Part shown: in pieces, positions 19,250 to 29,419 of the stretch
How positions within the stretch are numbered: the first letter of the stretch is position 1
Layout: every line of letters starts with the position of its first letter
Assembly: GCA_030248195.1 (NCBI GenBank)
Contig: JASAND010011348.1
Location: forward strand, 1 to 64,000
Source of the DNA: Trissonchulus latispiculum
Lineage: Eukaryota > Nematoda > Enoplea > Enoplida > Ironidae
Reading direction: 5' to 3'
DNA length: 64,000 nucleotides
Notes under the pieces: generated by a model
Told to the model about the DNA's origin: nothing
The model's input: the letters and a program-made list of their open reading frames with translations, nothing else
The model's database searches: none
Position numbers and translations under genes: made by a program

Positions 19250-21164
19250 CCATCATTTCTGGCAATTCAGGTAGTACTGGAGGTGGTGGCAATTCGGCTT
19301 GCACCCTTGGCAATTTCGGTGGTGGCGGTGGCGGAGGTAAGAATCCTGATGGTCCTGGCTGTTGCTCTGGAACCGGTAGATCAACTAACTCCAATTCCTC
19401 CTCTGGAACGTCCAACTCCGAACCATTTGCCAACACTAGTTCTTCCAATGCTTGAATCTGGACACCCACATCGTCCTCATAGTTTCTCCATTCCTGAATC
19501 TCAATGCCTTGCTCCTGTTTCTCGATGAACTGAGCGAAATAGTTACAATCCCACATTTCATGGTCCATATGATCTGGACGTAACACCTCATTTGGCTCTT
19601 CCAGTTCTAATAGTCGATTCACATACTGAGACATGACCTTGAGTGTTTCTGGGCGTTTAGCGATTAGCAATTCTGGATCTCGCATCAACTGACCCCATCT
19701 AGTTGGACGATCAGACACAATTGGAACCATTGCCTCTCTTTCCGTAGCCTCATTCCTGTGGAACCAATGGACTCGCCTATCTACTGCATCCATCATCAAG
19801 ATCTTCTTATCCCTTGGCAACGTTTTATTGTATGCCACTCTAGAATGCATCTGTATAACTGGTCCACGATATAGTCCTAGATTGTTCCTAATAGTTGTTA
19901 CTGTCTTACTCCAGGGAGTGAACGCAAAAGCTACTGTCGAAGCTGTTACGGCCGTCTCCCACATATCTTCATGTGAACAGGCTTTCATCAGCTTCTGAGT
20001 GATTTCTACCAAAGCGTTTAAATCTGCACAAGAATATTCTGCATGCCATTCCCACGGTTGGACAGTAACTCCCCACATTTTTGGAGCACCCTGTACCACT
20101 TCCTTAGGGTCTGGAACAAACCAACTATTGGCAGCAGTTTTCAAGCTCAAATTTCCTTTACACGCTACTGGAGTACACTGATCTGGATGGTTAGCCCAAA
20201 ACTGTAGCTTATACCCTTCTGGACAATCGATGGAATTCAAGACTGTGCCAAGGTTACGCCATAATTCCGTCAATTCGACGCAGTTACGATCTAAACCTGG
20301 CAAGTCTAAGAATCTGGTAAGCCTCAACGCATCTGAATTCGCTCCTACTGCAAAAAACAACGCTCCGTTTTTAGGATCGAAAAACTTTCTAAGCATATGA
20401 AACAGCACTTGGAAATCCAAAGTCGTAGCCATAATGGCACTGAGCCAAATCACAATTTTATGCTTAGGCTTTGGCTGTTCGTTGTCAAACACAATCGGTC
20501 CGGCTAATTGGATAGCACCCACAATTGCTGCCTGTTCTTGACCAAAGGCGGCATGCCGGATTCCTTCCAGATCCATCACAATGTACCGACCTTGGATCAT
20601 TTCCTTCAAAATAGGGATACACTTCAAAAGATCCAAAAAGGAAAAGATAGATTTAATTCCCTGTTTTTCACACAACTCGGTAATTGCCCATTGCCTTCTC
20701 TGGATCTGTTCTGGAACTACTCCTGGAATCGAGGTTGTCACCTGAGCAATGTCATACAGACTACCTTCTGAATACTCCCAGGAAAATGTGTAACTGTTTG
20801 GATTCCACCTACTGGCAATTTCATCCACTAAATATGATGACAAAGTAACCGGTCGAGTCTGAACCAAGTAAAACTTTTCCATAGGATTCTCCAAATTTTG
20901 AAGTCGTCTCCGATGTTCCTCTCTCTGAAGCTGAGTAGGCGTCGGTTGAAATAACTCGACAGCGTAGTCTGACTGAAAATCTTCCTCCCATCCTTGGGCT
21001 TTCTTTTTCTGCGGCTTTCCTTGCGCCCTGTCTCTCCTTTTGGCATTTCTTCTCTGATTTGCAATGGCCTGTCTTTGAGCAGGATTTGGCGCTACATCAT
21101 ATGTTCTGACTTTAGGCGCAGAACTCTCATCATCACTCCAGCCGGAGTGAACTCTTTTGGCCAT
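19197..21164 (-). CDS. Gypsy extra ORF, first block: DEDDy 3'-5' exonuclease-like protein
   Basis: This block has 655 residues from the ATG at 21164 (MAKRVHSGW). An in-frame ATG at 21278 overlaps the integrase stop as TAATG and would add 38 residues. The N-terminus is basic (residues 28-60). Residues about 190-395 show an RNase D/WRN-type exonuclease pattern: ExoI VMDLEG (D198, E200), ExoII VGANSDALRLTRFL (D278), a segment SLKTAANSWF like the SLK helix of RNase D proteins, and ExoIII HAEYSCADLNALVEI (Y377, D381), the DEDDy spacing YxxxD. The C-terminus is proline-rich (LPPPPPPPKLP). All four acidic residues and the tyrosine are present. Such an activity would trim 3' ends of RNA or cDNA; its role in the element is inference. 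Confidence 0.72.
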   Translation of the reverse strand: MAKRVHSGWSDDESSAPKVRTYDVAPNPAQRQAIANQRRNAKRRDRAQGKPQKKKAQGWEEDFQSDYAVELFQPTPTQLQREEHRRRLQNLENPMEKFYLVQTRPVTLSSYLVDEIASRWNPNSYTFSWEYSEGSLYDIAQVTTSIPGVVPEQIQRRQWAITELCEKQGIKSIFSFLDLLKCIPILKEMIQGRYIVMDLEGIRHAAFGQEQAAIVGAIQLAGPIVFDNEQPKPKHKIVIWLSAIMATTLDFQVLFHMLRKFFDPKNGALFFAVGANSDALRLTRFLDLPGLDRNCVELTELWRNLGTVLNSIDCPEGYKLQFWANHPDQCTPVACKGNLSLKTAANSWFVPDPKEVVQGAPKMWGVTVQPWEWHAEYSCADLNALVEITQKLMKACSHEDMWETAVTASTVAFAFTPWSKTVTTIRNNLGLYRGPVIQMHSRVAYNKTLPRDKKILMMDAVDRRVHWFHRNEATEREAMVPIVSDRPTRWGQLMRDPELLIAKRPETLKVMSQYVNRLLELEEPNEVLRPDHMDHEMWDCNYFAQFIEKQEQGIEIQEWRNYEDDVGVQIQALEELVLANGSELDVPEEELELVDLPVPEQQPGPSGFLPPPPPPPKLPRVQAELPPPPVLPELPEMMDVSSPPRSQTGEIGRGY

Positions 21165-21277
21165 GAAAATTCCAGAATTTAGAAGGAAAGCGCAGAATAT
21201 AGATTTAATTTGTCCTAAATTACAAAGTGCACATATAATTTCAGTTATATGAAAATTTTTTTGACAAAATACAATCA

Positions 21278-21709
21278 TTATAATTTTGATTTGGGAAAGG
21301 GGAAGAAAGGGAGCTTCGGTTGATGGTTAATTGGACCTGAGGTGCAGGCAACCGAAGGAGTAAAGTGTATGGTAGTAGACATAACTTGACATGGTTGAGA
21401 TTGATGTACTTTGGTCTCTTCCGTTCCCGTTTCCGTAGGCAACTCTTTTCGTTGCACCATATTAAATTCTTTATTAACGACTTGAATGTCATCGTCATGA
21501 TGTTCATTTACAGTATTATTATTTAGTTCTTGGTCGGTTTCAGTGGGTTTTAGTACACATTTACGTACGACAATATCATCATTATTAGCTACAATATCCT
21601 TATCTACGGACGTATCTACGACATCAGTACCAGTGGAAGCAGTTGGATCGTCAACATCTATTTCCAACTCCTCCAAAGTTTCAGGGTTTATGTCAGGTAA
21701 TAGCTTCAA
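21278..21709 (-). pseudogene. Gypsy integrase C-terminal tail
   Basis: This 143-residue frame continues the integrase after a one-base frame change at the A6 run near 21748-21753. It begins with the usual end of Gypsy integrases (a valine/asparagine/arginine-leucine-lysine motif) and goes on as an acidic, Thr/Asp-rich low-complexity tail. Its TAA stop shares a base with an ATG of the next frame (TAATG). Confidence 0.7.
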
Positions 21710-21737
21710 ACGATTTACATGGATTACCTTGCTAATG

Positions 21738-22742
21738 TCACCCTTTTTTCATATCACGTAAGCGCACGTTTTGATCAGAAAGGACCTCAACAATTCTATA
21801 GGGTCCGTCGTACTTAGGTGCCAATTTAGACATAGTACCCGTAGGTTGTGGCACTTGAGTAATGTTACGCATAACAATTTGACCCACTTCAAAATTCTTC
21901 AAACGTACACGTTTATCATACCGCTGTTTTACAAGTTCCGCTTTATCAGCTATAATTTGAGCTGTAAGATGCCAGTTTTCAGTCAAAGTTCGTATTAGAG
22001 AAGTCTTATAATTAACAAGAGATGTTACTCGCTTATCAATATTTTCAAACAATAAATCTTCTGGAACTTGGCAATCCCGACCAAACAACAAAAAATACGG
22101 TGTATCTTGAATAGTAGAATGCAATGACGTTCTATATGCATGCATAGCAAAAGCTAACTTAACATCCCAATCGCGTTGATTAACATCTACGTACTTCTTA
22201 ACTATTTCACGTATAGTACCGTTTACCCGTTCTACTAATCCATTTGACTGAGGATGGTAGGCAGTGGTACGTAACTTTTTTGTACCCATCAATTTAAAAA
22301 GTGCAGTTGTGACTTCTGCCTGAAAATTAGGACCTTGGTCCGTTACGACCTCAGTAGGAACTCCGTATCGTAAAATAAATTCATTCAAAATGATATGTAT
22401 TAAAGCTTCAGCTTTTTCGTTCCTTAAGGGCCATGCTTCTGCCCAACGGGTAAGTTGATCAATAATTACCAAAACACAAACATTCTGCTTTTTGCTAGTA
22501 GGAAAATGCATAACGTCAGCATAAACTCTTTCAAAAGGTTTCGTAACTGGCGGATAAATTTTCATCGGAGCTTGAGGGTTCCTCGGGCCTATCGAAAACT
22601 TAGCACAAACAATGCAATTACGTACGTACAACTTCACATCAGTGAACAAGGTAGGCCAATAATATCTAGTCGCAACTTTATAATGAGTTTGAGGAATACC
22701 CTGATGACCACCAGTATCAATTGCAGAATGATATTGTTCCAA
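21738..22742 (-). pseudogene. Gypsy integrase
   Basis: Zinc-binding HHCC domain (HQGIPQTHYKVATRYYW then CIVCAK). DDE core with the first aspartate in YADVMHFP, the second in VVTDQGPNF and the glutamate in SNGLVERVN. A C-terminal beta-barrel-like domain ends in YDGPYRIVEVL. It follows RNase H after a one-base frame change near 22793 and is shifted again before its tail at the A6 run. The catalytic triad is intact. Confidence 0.93.
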
Positions 22743-22774
22743 AATATAATCGCGAAATTTTCTAGGAACACAAA

Positions 22775-23797
22775 TTAAACGTCCTGAACCTTTTTCCTCT
22801 TGGCGTGAATATCAGTACGCCATCTATACAAAATACCGTTTTCATATTCAAAGTCGTCTTGACTACTTATTAAAGTCCAAGTTAAGTCATCTTTGGGCAA
22901 TGTGCCTTTTTCAAGATACGTAATAAAAGAACCAAAATCAGTGTCAACTTTAAGAGCTTGAGCCCATTTGTCGTCAGAGTATTTTTCAATAACACAAACT
23001 GGCTGGAACATATCACCCGTTACATAAAATTCATCAGATACGTACTGAAAAGCATTTTTAGCAACAACAGATTTACATTCACCTTCGTCGCTCCGGTCGT
23101 TAGTATCAACGACGGAAGTTTGAGGGTTACGAGACAAACAATCTGCAACAGGATTATCTACGCCTTTTCGATGTTCAGTTCGAAAATTAAATTCAGAAAG
23201 TACAATAGCCCATTTAGCAATTCGAGTATAGCCTTGATTTCTGGCATTTGCAAAAATATACTTTAGGGCTTCATTATCAGTATACAAAGTGAACTGTCTA
23301 CGGCGTAGGTAATGCTGAAAATGTTTACAAGACCAGACAACGGCAAGACCTTCTAATTCCACAATTTCATAGCGTTTTTCTGCACCAACTAAAGATCGAC
23401 TAGCATACGCAATAGGTTTAGGCTTTTTCTCTCCAGGTTGGTCTTGTTCCAACACTGCACTGAGACCCACGACACTAGCGTCCGTTGTCAAAATAAACGG
23501 TTTATCCCAATCAGGGTATGCAAGAACTGGTGCGTTTACTAAAGCCTGTTTTAGAGTTTCAAAAGCTTTTTGACATTGATCGTTCCAATGAAAACCTTCA
23601 TCCTTTTTCAACAAAACGTTCATTGGTGCCGCAATAGAACTAAAGTTACATATAAATCTCCGATAATAACCTGCCATACCTAAAAAACCACGTAGCTGTT
23701 TGATGGTAGTAGGTACTGGAAAATTTTGAACCGCAGTCACTTTACGCGGATCTGTTTCATTGCCCTTTTTTGGAGATAAAATGTCCCAAATATTCAA
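22775..23797 (-). pseudogene. Gypsy RT connection and RNase H
   Basis: Starts with the RT thumb/connection (LRGFLGMAGYYRRFI), then an RNase H domain: LTTDASVVGLSAVLEQ, a glutamate in EIVELEGLAVVW, YTDNEALKYI, and NPVADCLSRN at its end. It would degrade the RNA strand during reverse transcription. It is joined to RT by a frame change in an A-run near 23765 and to integrase by another near 22793. Confidence 0.92.
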
Positions 23798-24716
23798 CCT
23801 TTTTGCGGAAAAACACGCACTTTTTCATTTTTAAACGTGAACCGTGATCTGACAGCTTTTGAAAAACCACTTCTAGCATTTTTAGATAGTGAGATTCGTC
23901 GTTAGATGGAATTAACAAGTCGTCAATATAAACTGGCAATTCTGTGAAAATTCGTTCCATAATTCTTTGAAAGGTCGTAGGGGCATTTGTCAAACCAAAA
24001 GGCATGACATTAAAATGAAACAAGCCCATATGTGAGATAAATGCGGTCTTTTCCTTATGAGGCTGGAACATCTCGATTTGCCAATAACCGCTATTTAAGT
24101 CCAAAGTTGAAAAGAATTTCCCTTTATTGAACATATCCAGAATTTCATCGATTTTTGGTAAAGGGTAGCGGTCTTTTCTTGTTATTTTATTCAACTGGCG
24201 ATAATCAATGACAAATCGGGTTGTTCCGTCCTTTTTGCCTACAAGCATGCACGGTGAAGACCATTGACTATCTGATGGAACACAAATGCCTTGTTCTAAC
24301 ATTTTCTTTATGTGCTTTTCGATTTCAGCCCTTTCCATAGTGTTCATCCTATATGCTTTTGCTGTTACTGGACCTGCCATTCCTGTATCGATGAGATGTT
24401 GTCCTGTACTGCATCTTCCAAGATTCTCTGGTGCAGCAAACACATGAACGTACTTACGTAGTAGTTCTTTGAACTTACCTTTTGCCTTTTCCGAACATTC
24501 GAACTTGTCCAATTGAGCTTCTTTGAGAAATTGTTCGTACAGTTCTTCTGGTGTAGGTTCCTTAGTCGCGTTCTGCGTTTCTTGAGATGTTGAAGGTGTA
24601 TCTACGTACGTATTTTCCGTAGTCGCAGAAAAAATTTCAGCTTTTACAGACTTAGGTAGATCATCTTCACATACGTACTCCTTTTCAAACCACGTATCAC
24701 TCAACTGTAGAAACAA
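23757..24716 (-). pseudogene. Gypsy reverse transcriptase
   Basis: RT fingers and palm: WSSPCMLVGKKDGTTRFVIDYRQLN, palm motif FSTLDLNSGYWQIEM, HFNVMPFGLTNAPTTFQ, and catalytic YIDD in ELPVYIDDLLI, followed by LKMKKCVFF and VEYLGH. All metal-binding aspartates are present. The frame is broken at both ends relative to protease and RNase H. Confidence 0.93.
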
Positions 24717-24921
24717 TTCCTTGACGATTTTTTACAGAAACTAAGTCGTCTGCATAGGCTAGTACCATTCCAGGATGTAAAGTCATAGGCTCTTCGCCCA
24801 AATTCCACACTTTAATTTCTTGGGTTTTTCCCCTTTTGAAATAATTCCTGGAACAACATAGCAATCGTACTTTTCCAAAATGTTCATGGAATTTCGCACT
24901 TAAGCTTAGGCGATTCTTCAA
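24697..24921 (-). pseudogene. Gypsy linker between protease and RT
   Basis: A 74-residue frame bridging the protease and RT frames. It has ordinary Gypsy pre-RT character (EPMTLHPGMVLAYADDLV). Frame changes lie near 24900 and 24715. Confidence 0.65.
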
Positions 24922-25813
24922 ACCGTGAAGGCCAAGGAGCTATTTTCGTATTTACAATTGATGATTTCGTACGTACAAATGGTAAGTCCCACTCATCATC
25001 AGTCAGGTCAATTTTCGGTTGACTGTCCTCACAAGTTATGGAAACCCATGCCTCAGAATTCGCTAGAATAGTAGTTTCTATTCGTAAACAAATATTCGAA
25101 ACAGCGGGCTGTGCTTTTCCAATAGTTTGCAAAATGCTGCTAATTTGCGGTGCCCCCAGCAACGGAACTTCTTTAAATAAAGGATGGTAAACTGAATGGC
25201 GTCCCATGAGCATTGACCAGTTGTAAAAAGATAGAAAATCCATACCAAGAAGTATGTCACAAGGACAAAGATCACTTATTAAATACTCATGAGCCCATCG
25301 ATAGCCTTGAAAAGAAAGTTCAAATTTTACTGAACCTGAGAAATTTATTGGCGTTCCGTTAGCTGCGGTAGCTCGCTCACAAGCTCCATCTCCAAAAGTT
25401 AAACTTTCTGGGCATCTTTGCTTTAGATGTTCCACAAAATTCTTAGAAACCACAGAGATATTAGCGCCCGTATCAATAAGAGCCAAAGTATTTACACCTC
25501 CCACTGATGCTATTATCAGCGGTGAGTGAACCGGTGGAATTTTTGTCTGAGCACCGAAAAAATACTGATCCTGATGCACAAAAGCCGCTAAATAGTTTCG
25601 ATTATTCGTCACGAAGTCAGTTTTAGGTGCCTTTTCTGGCTGATGAGCAGAATTCACATGATTTGCTTCAAAACTGTCATTTTCCAAATCTGACGTTTCA
25701 GACTGACTTTGGTCTGACTGTGCACTTTCAGAAGAATCATACTCAAAAAGGAATCTTCCAGGGAAATCTGGGTCTGGAATCTTATGAGAACGTCGTTTCT
25801 GAACAGATTTCAC
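24884..25813 (-). pseudogene. Gypsy aspartic protease
   Basis: Retropepsin that would cleave the polyprotein. The active-site triad is in LIDTGANISVVS (D114-T115-G116), and the flap/core strand CDILLGMDFLSFYNW follows about 80 residues later. The first 70 residues are Ser/Asp-rich. It begins within the gag stop codon region in another frame, so expression needs a frameshift. It leads into the RT linker through a frame break. Confidence 0.88.
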
Positions 25814-26559
25814 CTTTTTATTGGAACGAATTCGACCTGATGATGAGCTAGGTTCGTCGATTTTCCCCGTTTTGATCTTTTCCGGGTTTTTTCTGCCTTT
25901 TCAGATTTTTCGGACTTTTCTGATTTATCCGACTCGGCTGAGTCAGAGTCACATTCCTCTTCGACACGCGAAAGTTGGACCACGATTTTTCGCAGTTTTA
26001 CCATTGTATGTCCCCAACTTTCCAGGTCAGAAAGTAGAGAAACTCCAACATTTTTTAAACTGCTTTTGAGACCTTTTCTGAGTTGCTCGAAAATATACAC
26101 AGCTCTTTCATCATCAGTGGCCTTGGGAAATGCCTTTCTAGCCAAAATTTCCAAATCTGACACAAAATCCTGAACATTTTCGTTGGATTTTTGAGTACGT
26201 ACATAAAATTGCCTAGAATGTTCCACGGCAGTTTTCTGAACTGGCTCAAAAAGCGTTTTTAGGAGTTCAACCATCTCCTTGTACGTACCGGGCATTCCCA
26301 GGGAAGAAAGTCTATGAATAACTTTTTCACCCAATTTGGCCAGTAAAATTGAGTAAAATTTGTCTTCGCCGATATCATTTGCCTTCGCAATGGCCTCAAA
26401 ACTGATTATCCATTAGTCGGGAGTTAGAGAGGTTTCCCGCCCGTTGTAATTACTCAAACCCTTAAAAAGTGTTATTAAATTCTTCACTTCGGCCATTTTT
26501 TGTTCTCTTTCTTCACGTAAACGAGCTTGTAATCGCGTTTCAAGATTTCTATTTACCAT
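25810..26559 (-). pseudogene. Gypsy gag, one nonsense codon
   Basis: Capsid-type gag. The C-terminal 174 residues hold the typical retrotransposon capsid segment (FVSDLEILARKAFP...DDERAVYIFEQLRKGL) and a Ser/Glu/Lys-rich tail (EKSEKSEKAEKTRKRSKRGK); no CCHC knuckle is present. The frame continues upstream through a TAA at 26413-26415 to an ATG at 26559, giving MVNRNLETRLQARLREE and a coiled-coil-like start. Coding character extends still further up to about 26655 without an ATG. Confidence 0.82.
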
Positions 26560-27740
26560 GTAACTTTGCTCGATTGTATCAGAAACTTGGTCAAAAATCT
26601 CCCAAATTCTGCCAAAGCTCGTATCAAAAATATCTTCCTCTGGAATTACTTCAATGGCGAGAAATTTTCACAAAAATATCAAAAATTCGTCGAAAATGAC
26701 GCCAATTTGACCTCAATCGGCCTTATATACGCATAACAAAAAAAATTGCAAAATCGTCGGCAAAATTGCTTCAAAAGGCAAAATAAACGTTCCTGATTAA
26801 ATCACAAGTAGGGGGGCGGGAATATTGTTATAAAGGACACTTGCGTTGATAATTGAAAAATTTTCAACAACATATGTCCCGAAATTGGTAATTAGAGGGG
26901 GGGGTGGGGGTACAAAATTAAGTCAAAATCACGTTTTTGATGCGAAAATCAGTCGAAAATCCTCGAAAATTCAGCCAAACATTTGCCAAAATTTGACGAA
27001 ATTTTACCTTGGGGTTAGGGTGGGGTCAAAATTTTGCCTAAAAAGTGCCTAAAATTGCAAACTTCTAGCAATTACGGGTCCCCAAAAATTATACCACGCT
27101 TGGGGAGTACCCACAAATTTTATTAAGGCAAGAATATGTAAAAATTTGACGAAATTTACCCTTGGCGGGGGGGGGGGTACAAAAATTACCAAAATTTAGC
27201 AATTTTTGCAAAAATTTTGCAAATAATGTTCCAAGATCAGCTTCTGTTGCTTTCCCCTGTGTCAATCTTTCTCAGTATCGAGAAAGTTCGGCACAAAGGT
27301 TGTGGAAAAACCCACGAAAAATTTTCCTAACTACAAAAATTTCAAAAATTTTCTTCCGTCTTGGGGTAGGGGGGGTTGGGATCCTATCTTAAATCTACCT
27401 AAAATTTACTGCAAAATAGGTTATTGGGCTGCCCCAATAACGCAGTATCAGTTTCCAAGCCGTCCCCCAACTCAAAACGTCTGGGGGGGTGGGGGTAAGA
27501 CAAGTCCCCCAACGGACTTTCCCAACTTTCCAAATTTGACATTTTTCAGAGTTGCACCCTACAAAATAGGAGAATTTAAAAGTCTTCAAACTTAAACAAA
27601 AAGCATTTTCAAAGATTCTCCTAATTTTTGCGATTCTAAAAATACAAACCTTTTTAAATAAATCGCAAAATTAAGTTCAAAAATCGTTTTTGAAAAATCA
27701 CGAAGTTTGAAACTTTTTCAATTTAGCAAACCGGACAGTG
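26560..27740 (-). other. Gypsy 5' leader
   Basis: About 1.2 kb between PBS and gag with no supported gene. It has many AAAATTTG-like stretches and several long C/G runs (for example G8-G9 at about 26898, 27167, 27482). Two more copies of most of it occur at 41424-42687 and 44131-45410; those have about 200 extra bases (from CTAGAGCGACG) that are missing here. Confidence 0.8.
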
Positions 27741-27758
27741 GTCCTGTCACGGTCGCCA
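27741..27758 (-). promoter_or_regulatory. primer-binding site
   Basis: The minus strand reads TGGCGACCGTGACAGGAC two bases after the LTR end. It starts with the TGG complementary to a tRNA CCA end, as expected for tRNA-primed reverse transcription; an arginine tRNA is likely but not certain. Confidence 0.8.
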
Positions 27759-27760
27759 AA

Positions 27761-28154
27761 TGTTAACTACCGGTTTACTGTCCGGTACCTACCGGTACTT
27801 AAATGGCGAAGCGAAAGCAGGTTCTAACGTCACGAAAAACTAGGGTGCAACCTACTCGAAAAGTAAATAATCCCTATCTAAGATACCCTAATAAAAGAAA
27901 TAAGGGCCCATGATTTACTAGTACTTACGTGAGATTTAATGGGTAAATGGCATGAAATACGGCGATAACAATAAAGGGCACAATAGGCCGACTCGACTAA
28001 TTGACAGACAAACACATACTGATTAGTTATGTAACTAAGCTAACTTATATATAAGCTGGATGGTTGCTGTTTATAGCGATTACATTGATCATTCATGAAA
28101 CACAAATAGAGTAATTTAGGGCGGATTAACAGTTAGTAAAGTGGGTTTTTTACA
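27761..28154 (-). repeat. 5' LTR (394 bp)
   Basis: Full LTR, TGTAAA...AACA in element direction, followed outside by target copy AGTG and LINE sequence. LTRs of exactly 394 bp recur at 42688-43081 and 45411-45804. Confidence 0.95.
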
Positions 28155-28158
28155 AGTG

Positions 28159-28618
28159 ACTGACGATGGTCGAATTGGACCGATTATCGACTGCTACTAC
28201 CCGACCACAGATTCAACCAAAAATGTTACCTCCGATATATTTCCTTTGAAACTAGTTAGAGAAGGACTGAGGACCATTTCAGGCCTTAAGCTGTTCCAAT
28301 ATTTAATTGGTCTTACGCTGAATAAGTTTTTTCGCATATCAGGTCTAGAGAAGCAACTGTTCAATTTGAGAGGGTGACCCCTGGTTGCTGATGCATTACT
28401 TACACCGAAGAATTCGTGGTAGTTTAGATCAATCAAATTATTTACTATTTTATACACTAGGATTAAGTACTTATGAATACCTCTAGTCTCCAATGTTGTC
28501 AGCTTTAGCTGTTGTAAACGCTGCTCATAGCTTAATTCTTTTAGTCCAGGCAATCTTTTCTTTAAGTACGGACTCCATACTTCACTAGCGTACTCTAATT
28601 TAGACCTAACAAGCGTAA
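28159..28618 (-). pseudogene. CR1-like LINE RT 3' end, copy A, left part
   Basis: The last part of the LINE RT ORF (LPGLKELSYEQRLQQLKL ... end in VESVVG at 28197) plus a few bases of 3' UTR. The gene is interrupted after 28624 by Polinton 2 and resumes at 40844. Confidence 0.9.
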
Positions 28619-28624
28619 TGTATA
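28619..28624. repeat. target duplication TGTATA, left
   Basis: Identical to 40838-40843. The uninterrupted site, with one TGTATA, is seen in LINE copies B (near 43550) and C (near 46270). Confidence 0.95.
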
Positions 28625-28980
28625 AGTAGTATATACTCAGCAGGACGTGTATTTCTGGGTGCAGTTTGAGCGGCTACTTGAGCGGCTACACCTTGTTTCT
28701 AGCGGCTACACCTTGTTTCCTGCGGCTAATTGAGCGGCTACACCTTGTTTCCTGCGGCTAATTGAGCGGCTACACCTTGTTTCCTGCGGCTAATTGAGCG
28801 GCTACACCTTGTTTCTAGCGGCTACACCTTGTTTCCTGCGGCTACTTGAGCGGCTACAACTTGTGGCTGTTGCTATCGAGTAGCTTCAGCGGCTACACCT
28901 GAATACTTACTTACGAGTGGCTACTCCTGAGTGGTTATACTTTGTACAACTTATTTTCCTGCGGCTACTTTGGAGTGGTC
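28625..28980. repeat. Polinton 2 left terminal inverted repeat with GCGGCTAC minisatellite
   Basis: The first 70 bases are nearly identical to the complement of the right end. From about 28670 it consists of irregular 20-26-bp units built on GCGGCTAC, ACCTTGTTTC and TTGAGC, fading out near 28975. Confidence 0.9.
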
Positions 28981-29419
28981 ACAGCAGTGAATAATTCACA
29001 ATTTTTAAGTGACATCTTCTGAGTTCACCAACCTGGTTTTCAGATTCGCAGCCTGCTATAGTTGTTGCTCATGATCAGCTGTTTTGAAATGGGTTTTGGG
29101 AGCAGCTGCTTATGAGCTGTCGTTTCTCTCTTATGTCTGACACTTCCGTTAACTGTACTACTCATGTTACTTGCAATATTACAACCTGCTGAGCATACAT
29201 ACTACAAAATCTTATTAGGCATAATCGTGAAACTAATCGAAGGTGTGTGTAAGTAAACGTTTAACAAATGGAAGTAGTTCTGTACACAAGCCTAGTCAAA
29301 CATTTTTCAAATTGTGACGATGTATTTAGCAGACATATTTCACCATCAATCAAGATATCATAGTCACATAAGTTTATTTACAGCGTCAGAGAAATACAGA
29401 CTGATTATGCGATCAATGT

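Larger units (their letters stand above)
12275..28154 (-). mobile_element. 15.9-kb Gypsy/Ty3 LTR retrotransposon with large extra coding region
   Basis: Complete element on the minus strand. LTRs lie at both ends, with TG...CA termini and a 4-bp target duplication AGTG (12271-12274 and 28155-28158). Internal order in element direction is PBS, leader of about 1.2 kb, gag, protease, RT, RNase H, integrase (Gypsy order), then about 5.3 kb of extra ORFs, then about 2.8 kb of A-rich noncoding DNA, PPT and 3' LTR. It is several kb longer than ordinary Gypsy elements. It inserted into a CR1-like LINE. Several single-base frame breaks and one gag nonsense codon suggest it is inactive as sequenced. 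Confidence 0.93.

Noticed and set aside
26846..27595. Plus-strand ORFs in the Gypsy leader (also 41737-42271 and 44444-45245)
   Set aside because: Antisense to the element, low complexity, full of poly-G glycine/proline runs, and their lengths differ between copies through G-run changes.
28141..28377. Plus-strand 78-residue ORF recurring at 43068 and 45791 (MGFLQVTDDGRIGP...)
   Set aside because: It is antisense to the LINE RT end plus the LTR edge; it recurs only because the unit is triplicated.
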